DNA from: Pseudomonadota bacterium
Lineage (GTDB): Bacteria > Pseudomonadota > Gammaproteobacteria > Burkholderiales > Thiobacillaceae
NCBI GenBank assembly: GCA_030836725.1
Contig: JAUPLV010000021.1
Location: forward strand, 1-20,964
Direction of reading: 5' to 3'
Length of the DNA: 20,964 nucleotides
Position numbers and translations under genes: made by a program. The stretch's first letter is position 1. Every line of letters starts with the position of its first letter. The notes beneath the pieces were generated by a model. That model was not told the DNA's origin and did not search any database. It saw only the letters and a program-made list of their open reading frames with translations. Of this stretch, positions 1 through 6,854 are shown piece after piece.

Positions 1-686
1 AGGTGGTGCTGAAGCCGGCGCCGGCGGACATTCTAGAACTCTATCTTGGCTCGCTCGAAGCGCTGGGATTCGATCTGAAAAAGAACGACGTGCGCTTCGT
101 CGAGGACGACTGGGAAAACCCTACGCTCGGCGCCTGGGGGCTGGGCTGGGAGGTGTGGCTGAATGGCATGGAGGTCACCCAGTTCACCTATTTCCAGCAG
201 GTGGGCGGCATCGACTGCAAGCCGATCACCGGCGAGATCACCTACGGCCTGGAGCGGCTGGCCATGTACCTGCAGGGCGTGGAAAGCGTGTTCGACCTGA
301 CCTGGACAGAGGGGCTGACCTACCGCGATGTCTACCACCAGAACGAGGTCGAGCAGTCGACCTATAACTTCGAACACAGCGACGTCGACTTTCTGCTCAC
401 CGCTTTTGCCTCGCACGAGAAAAAGGCACAGGAACTGATGGTGGCGCAGCTTGCGCTGCCGGCGTATGAACAGGTGCTGAAGGCCGCGCATACCTTCAAC
501 CTGCTCGACGCGCGCGGCGCGATCTCGGTGACCGAGCGCGCGGCCTACATCGGGCGCATCCGCAACCTGGCTCGGGCGGTGGCGAAAAGCTATCTGGACA
601 GCCGCGCGCGGCTTGGCTTCCCGATGGCGCCGCGTGAGTGGGCTGAGGAAGTGATGGCAGACATTGCAAAGAAGGCGGCAGCATGA
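1..686 (+). CDS. glyQ: Glycine--tRNA ligase alpha subunit, 5' end missing
   Basis: Class II aminoacyl-tRNA synthetase subunit that, with GlyS, charges tRNA-Gly in the cytoplasm as an alpha2beta2 enzyme. The window opens inside the gene: the reading frame is open from base 3, and bases 1-2 belong to a preceding codon. About 227 codons remain, and compared with the roughly 300-residue E. coli protein about 80 N-terminal residues are lost to the window edge. Very conserved blocks are visible: RFVEDDWENPTLGAWGLGWE near residues 32-51, then GMEVTQFTYFQQVGG, EITYGLERLAMYLQG and NEVEQSTYNFE, and near the C-terminus LLDARGAISVTERAAYIGRI. The stop overlaps the glyS start (ATGA, 683-686), so the two subunits are probably translationally coupled. 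No oddities apart from the truncation by the window. Confidence 0.97.
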   Translation, partial: VVLKPAPADILELYLGSLEALGFDLKKNDVRFVEDDWENPTLGAWGLGWEVWLNGMEVTQFTYFQQVGGIDCKPITGEITYGLERLAMYLQGVESVFDLTWTEGLTYRDVYHQNEVEQSTYNFEHSDVDFLLTAFASHEKKAQELMVAQLALPAYEQVLKAAHTFNLLDARGAISVTERAAYIGRIRNLARAVAKSYLDSRARLGFPMAPREWAEEVMADIAKKAAA

Positions 687-2788
687 GCGTACAAAATCTA
701 CTGGTTGAGTTGTTCGTCGAGGAACTGCCGCCGAAGGCGCTGAAAAAGCTGGGCGAGGCCTTCGCCGCGGCGCTGGCCGAGAGCCTGGTCGCGCAGGGGC
801 TTGCCGATGAGAAGGCGGCGGTCGCGAACTTCGCGTCGCCGCGCCGCCTCGGCGCGCGCATCGAAGGCGTGCTGGCCTGTGCCGCCGACAGGCCGGTATC
901 GACCAAGCTGATGCCGGTTGCGGTGGGCCTGGATGCCGATGGCAAGGCCACGCCCGCGCTGCTGAAGCGCCTGGCCGCGCTGGGCGCCGATGCCTCCGCC
1001 GTCGGCCGGTTGCGCCGCGCGGCGGACGGCAAGAACGAAGCGCTGTTCCACGACAGCATCGCGCCGGGCACGACGCTAGCAGACGGCCTGCAGCGCGCGC
1101 TCGAGGCGGCGATGGCGAAACTGCCCATCCCCAAGGTGATGCAGTATCAGCTGGCCGATGGATGGAGCAGCGTGCACTTCGTGCGTCCGGTGCATGGCCT
1201 GGTGGCGCTGCATGGCGCGGACATCGTGCCCCTGTCCGTGCTGGGCTTGACCGCCGGGCGCGACACCCAGGGCCATCGCTTCGAGGCGCGCGTCAGCCCG
1301 GTGTCGATCCGAAGCGCGGACAGTTACGCCAGCCAGTTGAAGGACGACGGCGCCGTGATCGCCAGCTTTGCCGAGCGCCGCGCCGAGATCGTCCGCCAGC
1401 TGCAGGCCGCCGCCGCGCCCTCGGGCTTGAAGCCGATCGATGACGACGCGCTGCTGGACGAGGTCACGGCGCTGGTCGAGCGGCCCAATGTGCTGGTCGG
1501 CCAGTTCGAGCAGGCTTTCCTCGAGGTGCCGCAGGAATGCCTGATCCTGACCATGAAGGCGAACCAGAAATATTTTCCGCTGCTGGACGCGGCGGGCACG
1601 CTGACCAACCAGTTCCTCATCGTCTCCAACATCTCGCCCGCCGATGCCACCGCCGTGATCGGCGGCAACGAGCGCGTGGTGCGCCCGCGTCTGGCCGATG
1701 CCAAGTTCTTCTTCGACCAGGACCGCAAGCGGGCGCTCGATTCGCGCGTGCTGGGCCTGGCCAAGGTGGTCTACCACAACAAGCTCGGCACCCAGGGCGA
1801 GCGGGTGACGCGGGTGCAGGTGATTGCCCGGGCCATCGGCGAGCGGATCGACGGCGAGGCGCTGGCGCTGAAAGCTGACCAGGCTGCGCTCCTGGCCAAG
1901 GCCGATCTGCTCACCGACATGGTGGGCGAGTTCCCGGAGCTGCAGGGCATCATGGGGCGCTACTACGCGCAGCACGACGGCCTGGCCGACGACATCGCCT
2001 TCGCCATCGAGGACCACTACAAGCCGCGCTTTGCCGGCGACGAGCTGCCTAGAAATGATGTCGGCTTATGTGTGGCGCTGGCCGACAAGCTGGAGACGCT
2101 GGTGGGGCTGTTCGGCATCGGACAGGTTCCGACCGGCGACAAAGACCCATTCGCTTTGCGCCGCCATGCACTGGGCGTGATCCGTATGCTGATTGAGAAG
2201 GAGTTGCCGCTTCGTCAGTTCGATCTGGTCAATATCGCCTTCGCTGCTTTCCCGCATGGACTGTTGGGGCAAGCGCACACAGACGTAGAGATGTTTATGT
2301 TCGAGCGTCTCAGTGGTGCGATGCGTGAACTGGGCTATTCGGCGAACGAGGTCGATGCGGTGCTGAGCCTGAACCCGACGCAGATTTATCTGGTACCGAA
2401 GCAACTGGAAGCGGTGCGCGCCTTCGCCGCCTTGCCCGAAGCGCCCGCGCTCGCCGCCGCCAACAAGCGCGTCGGCAACATCCTGAAAAAAGCCGAGGGG
2501 GAGGTGGGCTCTGAAATCGATCAGGTGCTCCTGGTTGAGGAGGCGGAAAAAGCCTTGTTTGCCGCGTTGTCAGACATCGCGCCGCGCGCCGACGCCGCCT
2601 TTGCCGCGGGCGACTACACCGGCTCGCTGCGGGCGCTGGCCGCACTCAAGGCCCCGGTCGACGCCTTTTTCGATAACGTGATGGTCAACGCCGACGACCC
2701 CGCGCTGAAGTCCAACCGGCTGGCGCTCTTGAACCGGTTGCACCAGACCATGAACCGGGTGGCTGACATCTCCCGGCTTGCCGCCTAA
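683..2788 (+). CDS. glyS: Glycine--tRNA ligase beta subunit
   Basis: The 701-residue tRNA-binding partner of GlyQ, close to the usual family length (about 690). The N-terminus (LLVELFVEELPPKALKKLGE) and the internal blocks LVERPNVLVGQFE and FFFDQDRKRALDSR are typical of GlyS, and so are KLGTQGERVTRV and the HD-like stretch KADLLTDMVGEFPELQGIMG. The C-terminal part (about residues 590-690) resembles the DALR anticodon-binding domain. The ATG overlaps the glyQ stop by four bases, a normal glyQS arrangement. One oddity: from about 2050 to 2400 the GC content and codon choice change (CGT, GCT, GGA, ACA, GTA and AGT become common), while the flanks are very GC rich. The reading frame and family match are unbroken, so the gene should be functional. 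Recombination with a diverged allele is a possible explanation. Confidence 0.97.
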   Translation: MSVQNLLVELFVEELPPKALKKLGEAFAAALAESLVAQGLADEKAAVANFASPRRLGARIEGVLACAADRPVSTKLMPVAVGLDADGKATPALLKRLAALGADASAVGRLRRAADGKNEALFHDSIAPGTTLADGLQRALEAAMAKLPIPKVMQYQLADGWSSVHFVRPVHGLVALHGADIVPLSVLGLTAGRDTQGHRFEARVSPVSIRSADSYASQLKDDGAVIASFAERRAEIVRQLQAAAAPSGLKPIDDDALLDEVTALVERPNVLVGQFEQAFLEVPQECLILTMKANQKYFPLLDAAGTLTNQFLIVSNISPADATAVIGGNERVVRPRLADAKFFFDQDRKRALDSRVLGLAKVVYHNKLGTQGERVTRVQVIARAIGERIDGEALALKADQAALLAKADLLTDMVGEFPELQGIMGRYYAQHDGLADDIAFAIEDHYKPRFAGDELPRNDVGLCVALADKLETLVGLFGIGQVPTGDKDPFALRRHALGVIRMLIEKELPLRQFDLVNIAFAAFPHGLLGQAHTDVEMFMFERLSGAMRELGYSANEVDAVLSLNPTQIYLVPKQLEAVRAFAALPEAPALAAANKRVGNILKKAEGEVGSEIDQVLLVEEAEKALFAALSDIAPRADAAFAAGDYTGSLRALAALKAPVDAFFDNVMVNADDPALKSNRLALLNRLHQTMNRVADISRLAA

Positions 2789-2797
2789 ACTCACGTC

Positions 2798-3340
2798 ATG
2801 AAACTCATCATTCTCGACCGCGACGGGGTCATCAATTTCGGCTCCGACCAGTTCATCAAAAGCCCCGACGAATGGAAGCCCATTCCCGGCAGCCTGGAAG
2901 CGATCGCGCGGCTGACGCGCGATGGCTGGCGCGTGGTGGTGGCGACCAATCAGTCCGGGCTGGCGCGCGGCCTGTTCGAGATGGCGACGCTGAATGCCAT
3001 TCACGCCAAGATGCACAAGGCGGTGGCGCAGGCGGGCGGGCGCATCGAGGCGGTGTTCTATTGTCCGCATGCGGCCGATATGGACTGCGGCTGCCGCAAG
3101 CCCAAGGCAGGGCTGTTCGACGAGATCGCCGCGCGTTATGGCCGCGACCTCAAGGACGTGCCCGCGGTGGGCGATTCGCTGCGCGACCTGCAGGCAGCGG
3201 CCAGCGTCGGGGCATTGACGTTTCTGGTGCGAACCGGCAAGGGCGAAAAGACTTTGGCGGAGGGCGGCCTGCCGGAGAACACACCGGTGTTCGCCGATTT
3301 GAGCGAGGCCGTCGATTACCTGCTCAGGGCCGCGGCATGA
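2798..3340 (+). CDS. gmhB: D-glycero-D-manno-heptose-1,7-bisphosphate 7-phosphatase
   Basis: HAD-superfamily phosphatase of the ADP-heptose pathway, which supplies the LPS inner core. It removes the 7-phosphate of heptose 1,7-bisphosphate in the cytoplasm. The 180 residues show the HAD nucleophile motif at the start (LDRDGVIN, D7 and D9) and motif II in VVATNQSG. A zinc cluster of C89, H91, C97 and C99 is typical of GmhB and histidinol-phosphate phosphatases. The final acidic motif is GDSLRD (D126, D130). The ATG lies nine bases after glyS with no clear ribosome-binding site, and the stop overlaps the next gene by four bases (ATGA). Glycyl-tRNA synthetase genes are often followed by gmhB and a PlsC-type gene in betaproteobacteria (general knowledge). 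Histidinol phosphatase is the main alternative, but no his genes are nearby. Confidence 0.93.
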   Translation: MKLIILDRDGVINFGSDQFIKSPDEWKPIPGSLEAIARLTRDGWRVVVATNQSGLARGLFEMATLNAIHAKMHKAVAQAGGRIEAVFYCPHAADMDCGCRKPKAGLFDEIAARYGRDLKDVPAVGDSLRDLQAAASVGALTFLVRTGKGEKTLAEGGLPENTPVFADLSEAVDYLLRAAA

Positions 3341-4059
3341 ACCTGCTGCGTTCGACGCTCTTCGCAGTGATACAGACTGCGCTGACGGTGTTATTCAGCA
3401 TGGTCGCGCTGTTCAGCTTTCCGTTTTCGGCGCACACCCGCTACCGGCTGATCACCGGCTACAACCATATCGTCATCTGGCTCGCGCGTGTGGTGCTCGG
3501 CATCCGCTACGTGGTGCGCGGCCGCGAGAACCTGCCAGCCCGTCCGGCGGTGGTGCTGGCCAAGCACCAGTCGGCGTGGGAAACGGTGGCGTTTCTGTTC
3601 CTGTTCCCGCCGGTGTCGGCGGTGATCAAGCAGGAGTTGCTGAATGTGCCGTTCTTCGGCTGGGCCTACCGCATGCTCTCGCCGATCGCCATTGACCGTG
3701 GCGCCGGGCGCGAGGCGCTGAAGCAGATCGTGACCAGGGGCAAGGCCAAGCTGGAGCAGGGATTCTGGGTGCTGGTTTTTCCCGAGGGCACCCGCGTGGC
3801 ACCAGGCGAGAAAGGGCGTTACGGCATCGGCGGCGCCTGGCTGGCGGCGGAGACCGGCGCCCCCATCGTGCCGGTGGCGCATAACGCCGGCGAGGTGTGG
3901 CCGAAGAATGCCTTCGTCAAGCGCCCCGGCACCATTACCGTCAGCATCGGCCCGGCCATCGAGACCGCCGGCAAAAGCGCGGCCGAACTCACGCGGGCGG
4001 TGGAAGCCTGGATCGAATCCGAAATGACGAGGCTGCCCCCTGCTGCCGCACGCCAATAG
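3337..4059 (+). CDS. Lysophospholipid acyltransferase family protein (PlsC-type)
   Basis: A 240-residue membrane-associated acyltransferase of the PlsC/LPLAT family, probably a 1-acyl-sn-glycerol-3-phosphate acyltransferase that makes phosphatidic acid. The start chosen is the ATG that overlaps the gmhB stop; the longer open frame upstream is a shadow of gmhB. Residues 8-30 form a hydrophobic segment. Motif I reads KHQSAWE, so the catalytic HX4D appears as HX4E. Motif III is FPEGTR, and a following GAPIVPVAHN matches motif IV. I believe the HX4E form occurs in related betaproteobacterial proteins, but this is from memory. The 3' end may overlap the true 5' end of the next gene. Substrate cannot be read from the sequence, and an ornithine-lipid or lyso-lipid acyltransferase is an alternative. 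Confidence 0.9.
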   Translation: MNLLRSTLFAVIQTALTVLFSMVALFSFPFSAHTRYRLITGYNHIVIWLARVVLGIRYVVRGRENLPARPAVVLAKHQSAWETVAFLFLFPPVSAVIKQELLNVPFFGWAYRMLSPIAIDRGAGREALKQIVTRGKAKLEQGFWVLVFPEGTRVAPGEKGRYGIGGAWLAAETGAPIVPVAHNAGEVWPKNAFVKRPGTITVSIGPAIETAGKSAAELTRAVEAWIESEMTRLPPAAARQ

Positions 4060-4087
4060 CGGCGTCCTGCGGATAGGCGATGCGGCC

Positions 4088-4747
4088 GTGCCGTACCAGC
4101 TGCGCCGCTCGCACCGCCGCCGCACCCTCGGGATGACCGTCACCGCGAATGAGGTGCGCATCCACGCGCCGAGCTGGACCCCCCGCGCCGAAATCGAATC
4201 GTATGTGCGGCAGCAGCACGACTGGCTGCATCGCGCCTGGACCCGCATGCAGGCGCGCGCGCCGCAAGCAACCGCTGCGCCCGCCAGAGAGGTGCGCTAC
4301 CTCGGCCGTACCCTCGCGCTCGACATCCAGCTTGCCTTGTTCAGCGAAGTTCGCCGCCACGGCGACACCCTTCGCGTTCACGCTCCTCACGATGCGGATG
4401 CCCGCGCCCTGATCCACGCCTGGTTCCATGCCCGTGCCGCCCGCCTGCTGGCCTGGCGTCTGGCGCGCATCGCCCGCCGGCTGGGGCGCGCGCCCAGCCG
4501 CTTCGCCCTGTCCGACGCCCGGACGCAATGGGGCAGCTGCACCCGGCGCGGCCATGTTCGCCTCAACTGGCGGCTGGTGCAGGCGCCGCTCGCGCTGATC
4601 GACTACGTCGCCGCGCACGAGCTGGCGCATCTGGTTCACCTCGACCACTCGCCGCGCTTCTGGGCGCAGGTCGCCGAACTGTGCCCCGATGCCCAGGCAA
4701 GGCGCGCCGAGCTGCGCTCGATGAGCGGGGTGCTGTTTCAGATTTGA
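4088..4747 (+). CDS. YgjP/DUF45-type zinc metallopeptidase
   Basis: A 219-residue protein with the zinc-peptidase signature HELAHLVHLDHSPRFW near residues 178-193. The two His and the Glu of HELAH and the more distant H (LDHS) would bind and activate zinc. Upstream, TQWGSCTRRGHVRLNWRL is the other hallmark of the YgjP-like family (UPF0758/DUF45, related to SprT). The family has no well-defined cellular role. The start is uncertain: GTG at 4088 is the only ordinary start codon after an in-frame stop at 4025, yet the sequence just before it reads LRIGDAAVPYQLRRS and looks like part of the conserved domain. Translation may therefore begin further upstream at a rare codon such as CTG, overlapping the plsC-type gene. 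Confidence 0.85.
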   Translation: MPYQLRRSHRRRTLGMTVTANEVRIHAPSWTPRAEIESYVRQQHDWLHRAWTRMQARAPQATAAPAREVRYLGRTLALDIQLALFSEVRRHGDTLRVHAPHDADARALIHAWFHARAARLLAWRLARIARRLGRAPSRFALSDARTQWGSCTRRGHVRLNWRLVQAPLALIDYVAAHELAHLVHLDHSPRFWAQVAELCPDAQARRAELRSMSGVLFQI

Positions 4748-4765
4748 TTTTCGGAAGGGTTTTTT

Positions 4766-4899
4766 ATCCGCGAAGGACGCGAAGAGACACGAAGAAAATC
4801 AATTGGGTGAAGTAACTTTTACACTCAATGCAGGCGCCCCATGTGAGTCTGCAAAACGGCTTTGAATTTCCTTCGTGTCTCTTCGCGTCCTTCGCGGAT
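4766..4899. repeat. 29-bp perfect inverted repeat with 76-nt spacer
   Basis: The arm 4766-4794 (starting ATCCGCGAAGGACGCG) recurs as its exact reverse complement at 4871-4899 (starting CTTCGTGTCTCTTCGC). Just inside the arms the similarity continues imperfectly. The arms consist of GAAG/CGCGAAGG-like words of a kind seen as dispersed intergenic repeats in many proteobacteria (from memory). The right arm ends 22 bases before the gloA start, so its folding could affect gloA leader structure or end transcription from the upstream genes. It encodes no credible protein; short frames across it are rich in Arg and Ser. Confidence 0.85.
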
Positions 4900-4921
4900 G
4901 AATGTTTTACAGGTAACCATG

Positions 4922-5332
4922 ATGCGAATACTCCACACCATGCTGCGGGTCGGCGACCTCGACCGCTCGATTGATTTCTACACCAGCGTGCTCGGTATGC
5001 AGCTGCTGCGCCGCAAGGATTACCCCGGTGGCAATTTCACCCTGGCATTTGTCGGTTACAACACCGAGGACAAAGCCGCAGTGCTGGAGCTCACCTACAA
5101 CTGGGGCGTGGACAAATACGAGATCGGCAGCGGCTACGGCCACATCGCCATCGAGGTCGACGATGCCAATGCGACGTGCGAGGCCGTCGCGGCGAAAGGC
5201 GGCAAGGTGCTGCGTCCGGCCGGGCCGATGTCGCACGGCACCACTGTGATCGCGTTCATCGAAGACCCGGACGGTTACCCGATCGAATTCATCCAGAAGG
5301 GTACGGCGGGCTGGTCGCAGGCGCTTGCGTGA
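4922..5332 (+). CDS. gloA: Lactoylglutathione lyase (glyoxalase I)
   Basis: Converts the hemithioacetal of methylglyoxal and glutathione to S-lactoylglutathione in the cytoplasm. The 136 residues match bacterial nickel-type GloA along the full length. With the start at 4922 (MRILHTMLRVGDLDRS), the four metal ligands fall at H5, E56, H74 and E122, the same numbering as E. coli GloA. ATG codons at 4919 and 4922 are adjacent. AGGT at 4911-4914 is better spaced for 4922, and homology also favours it. A longer frame from 4862 runs through the inverted repeat and is not credible. Probably transcribed alone: the inverted repeat lies upstream and an AT-rich promoter follows downstream. Confidence 0.96.
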   Translation: MRILHTMLRVGDLDRSIDFYTSVLGMQLLRRKDYPGGNFTLAFVGYNTEDKAAVLELTYNWGVDKYEIGSGYGHIAIEVDDANATCEAVAAKGGKVLRPAGPMSHGTTVIAFIEDPDGYPIEFIQKGTAGWSQALA

Positions 5333-5340
5333 AATTAGCT

Positions 5341-5376
5341 TTGAAAAATATATAAGTACTTATATTATTTGTCGCT
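5341..5376 (+). promoter_or_regulatory. Toxin-antitoxin promoter with 16-bp palindrome
   Basis: An AT-rich island in a GC-rich surround. TTGAAA (5341-5346) and TATTAT (5363-5368) are spaced by 16 bases and each match the sigma-70 consensus at five of six positions. Between them lies the perfect palindrome ATATAAGTACTTATAT (5350-5365), which overlaps the -10 box and suits an operator for the XRE antitoxin. The toxin ATG is only eight bases after the -10 box, so the transcript should begin at or within a few bases of the start codon. No ribosome-binding site is present. Promoter and operator roles are inferred. Confidence 0.65.
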
Positions 5377-5691
5377 ATGAAGGCACTTAAATTCGTCGGA
5401 GGCAGTCTGGACGACCTGACGGATTTTCCGCTGGAGGCCCGACGCGCTTCGGGTTTTGAGTTATGGCAGATACAGCGTGGTTTGAGTCCGTCGGACTTCA
5501 AGCCCATGCCCGCCGTCGGCGCGGGTGCTTTTGAAATCCGGGTGCATGTCTTGGGCGAGTGGCGCGTTATTTATGTGGCAAAGTTTGAGGACGCTGTGTA
5601 CGTCTTGCATGCCTTCCGCAAAAAAACGCAGAAAACTCGCAAGGAAGACATCGATTTGGCTGCATGCCGCTATAAGCAGATAGGAGGCTGA
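5377..5691 (+). CDS. HigB/RelE-superfamily toxin, phage Gp49-like
   Basis: A 104-residue protein of the Gp49-like (DUF891) branch of the RelE/HigB toxins, which usually cleave mRNA on the ribosome. Family features are visible: the N-terminal DLTDFPLEARRASGFELWQI, then KPMPAVGAGAFEIRV, the strand WRVIYVAKFEDAVYVLHAF, and the basic tail FRKKTQKTRKEDI. The ATG at 5377 aligns with the start of the family. No Shine-Dalgarno sequence precedes it, in contrast to the antitoxin. The toxin-first order is typical of higBA-like loci. The antitoxin follows after three bases. The locus is more AT-rich at its promoter than the neighbouring genes, suggesting it was acquired. Activity is inferred from family membership. 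Confidence 0.9.
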   Translation: MKALKFVGGSLDDLTDFPLEARRASGFELWQIQRGLSPSDFKPMPAVGAGAFEIRVHVLGEWRVIYVAKFEDAVYVLHAFRKKTQKTRKEDIDLAACRYKQIGG

Positions 5692-5694
5692 ATC

Positions 5695-5979
5695 ATGAAA
5701 GAAAAAATCACCCGATCCAGCGGCAACGTATTCACCGACCTGGGCTTCCCGCCTGAAGAAGCCGCCATCCTGGCAATGCGTGCGGACTTGATGGCGCAAT
5801 TGCGCCTGGCTCTCGAAAAACGCGACTGGACACAGGTTGAAGCCGCCAAAGTGCTGGGCATCAGCCAGTCGCGCGTATCCGACCTGATGCGCGGCAAATG
5901 GGATAAGTTCAGCCTGGATATGCTGGTGACGCTAGCTACCCGTGCGGGGTTGCATTGCGAGTTGAGATTGGCGGCTTGA
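5695..5979 (+). CDS. XRE-family antitoxin (HigA-like)
   Basis: A 94-residue DNA-binding protein. The helix-turn-helix lies at about residues 40-65 (RDWTQVEAAKVLGISQSRVS), followed by DLMRGKWDKFSLDMLVTLATRAG as in the short XRE antitoxins paired with Gp49-like toxins. It should bind and neutralise the upstream toxin and repress the shared promoter, probably at the palindrome 5350-5365. A near-perfect ribosome-binding site (AGGAGG, 5682-5687) sits seven bases before the ATG and overlaps the toxin's last codons. Antitoxin translation should therefore be much stronger than that of the toxin, which has no such site. Confidence 0.92.
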   Translation: MKEKITRSSGNVFTDLGFPPEEAAILAMRADLMAQLRLALEKRDWTQVEAAKVLGISQSRVSDLMRGKWDKFSLDMLVTLATRAGLHCELRLAA

Positions 5980-6085
5980 GTGGCGCGGTGAATGTGTTAA
6001 TGCAAGTCTGACCCCCGCGCCCTGGACGGCCATTTAACGTTACGCTTATCAATACCCCTCCCAATTGGCAGCTTCTAAGTTCACG
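5980..6085. other. Convergent intergenic gap
   Basis: Separates the plus-strand antitoxin from the minus-strand DUF4202 gene. I see no strong hairpin with a T-run here. GTTAACGT-like words occur near 6046 and 6081, but they form no convincing structure. No gene is supported. Confidence 0.5.
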
Positions 6086-6679
6086 TTAACTGATTGCTTT
6101 GGTAATCAGCGGCACCAGGGCCTGCGGCAGCTTGATCTTTCCGGACAGGGCAAAGGCCTGGGCATTTTTCGACATCTTGTTCCATGTCTTGCGGACGATA
6201 TCCAGCCATTTCGCCTCGTCGTAGTCGGGCTTGTTCTGGGCGAAGGTCAGCATGTAATGCTCGATGAAGACCAGGTCGGCGATGTCTTCCAGCAACTGCG
6301 TTTCCGGGTTGCTCTTGAGGCCGCGCTTGCCGACCGCCTTCTTGACCCGTTCGATCATCGCGTCGTCATAGCCGGCCTGGCGCATCAACTCGCCGGCGGT
6401 GTCCGCCTGGAAGGTATACAGCCCGGTACGCCATGCGTGATAGCCTTCCCTGGTCATCGGCTGGGTGCTGCGCGGCACTTTCCAGCGCTGGATGTGCTGG
6501 GCGCGAACCGCCAGTTGCGCCGCTTCGGACGCATCCGGCGCAAAGCGGGCGATCATGTCCGTCATGCGCTGTGAATAAAGCAGTTCCTTCGGCCGGCCCT
6601 CGTCCAGATTGGGGTCTTCCGAATTGGCGGCGTCGAACAGCGCCATCGCTTTATTGAAACGTTCCTGATTTTCGATCAT
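6086..6679 (-). CDS. DUF4202 domain-containing protein
   Basis: A 197-residue soluble protein. The opening (ERFNKAMALFDAANSEDPN), the central RAQHIQRWKVPRS and GYHAWRTGL, and the late ETQLLEDIADLVFIEHYM match the DUF4202 family as I know it. The spaced H, ED and D residues look like a diverged HD-type metal-binding fold, but this is inference. No function is established. It has no signal peptide or membrane segment. The ATG at 6679 is well supported by AAGGA (6689-6693) eight bases upstream. It is divergent from the reductase at 6855 and convergent with the toxin-antitoxin pair, so it is probably a single-gene transcript. Confidence 0.85.
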   Translation of the reverse strand: MIENQERFNKAMALFDAANSEDPNLDEGRPKELLYSQRMTDMIARFAPDASEAAQLAVRAQHIQRWKVPRSTQPMTREGYHAWRTGLYTFQADTAGELMRQAGYDDAMIERVKKAVGKRGLKSNPETQLLEDIADLVFIEHYMLTFAQNKPDYDEAKWLDIVRKTWNKMSKNAQAFALSGKIKLPQALVPLITKAIS

Positions 6680-6854
6680 TTTTTCATTCCTTGGCCATGG
6701 GCCGATGTTGAGCTATACGTAGGATTGTCGCCAGCATCGAGGACATAAGTAAATCCCCCCTTGTGCTTGTATTTCGGACCCCGGGCTCAGGATACGCTGG
6801 GCACATTCCCGCTTGCTTTCGCCTACAGTGACTGAACCCAAAGGAGTCCTGGAC

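Noticed and set aside
6680..6854. Promoter for the Old Yellow Enzyme gene or its divergent neighbour
   Set aside because: TTGTAT and GATACG-like words are present, but spacing and match are too poor to call; only the AAGGAG ribosome site is convincing.
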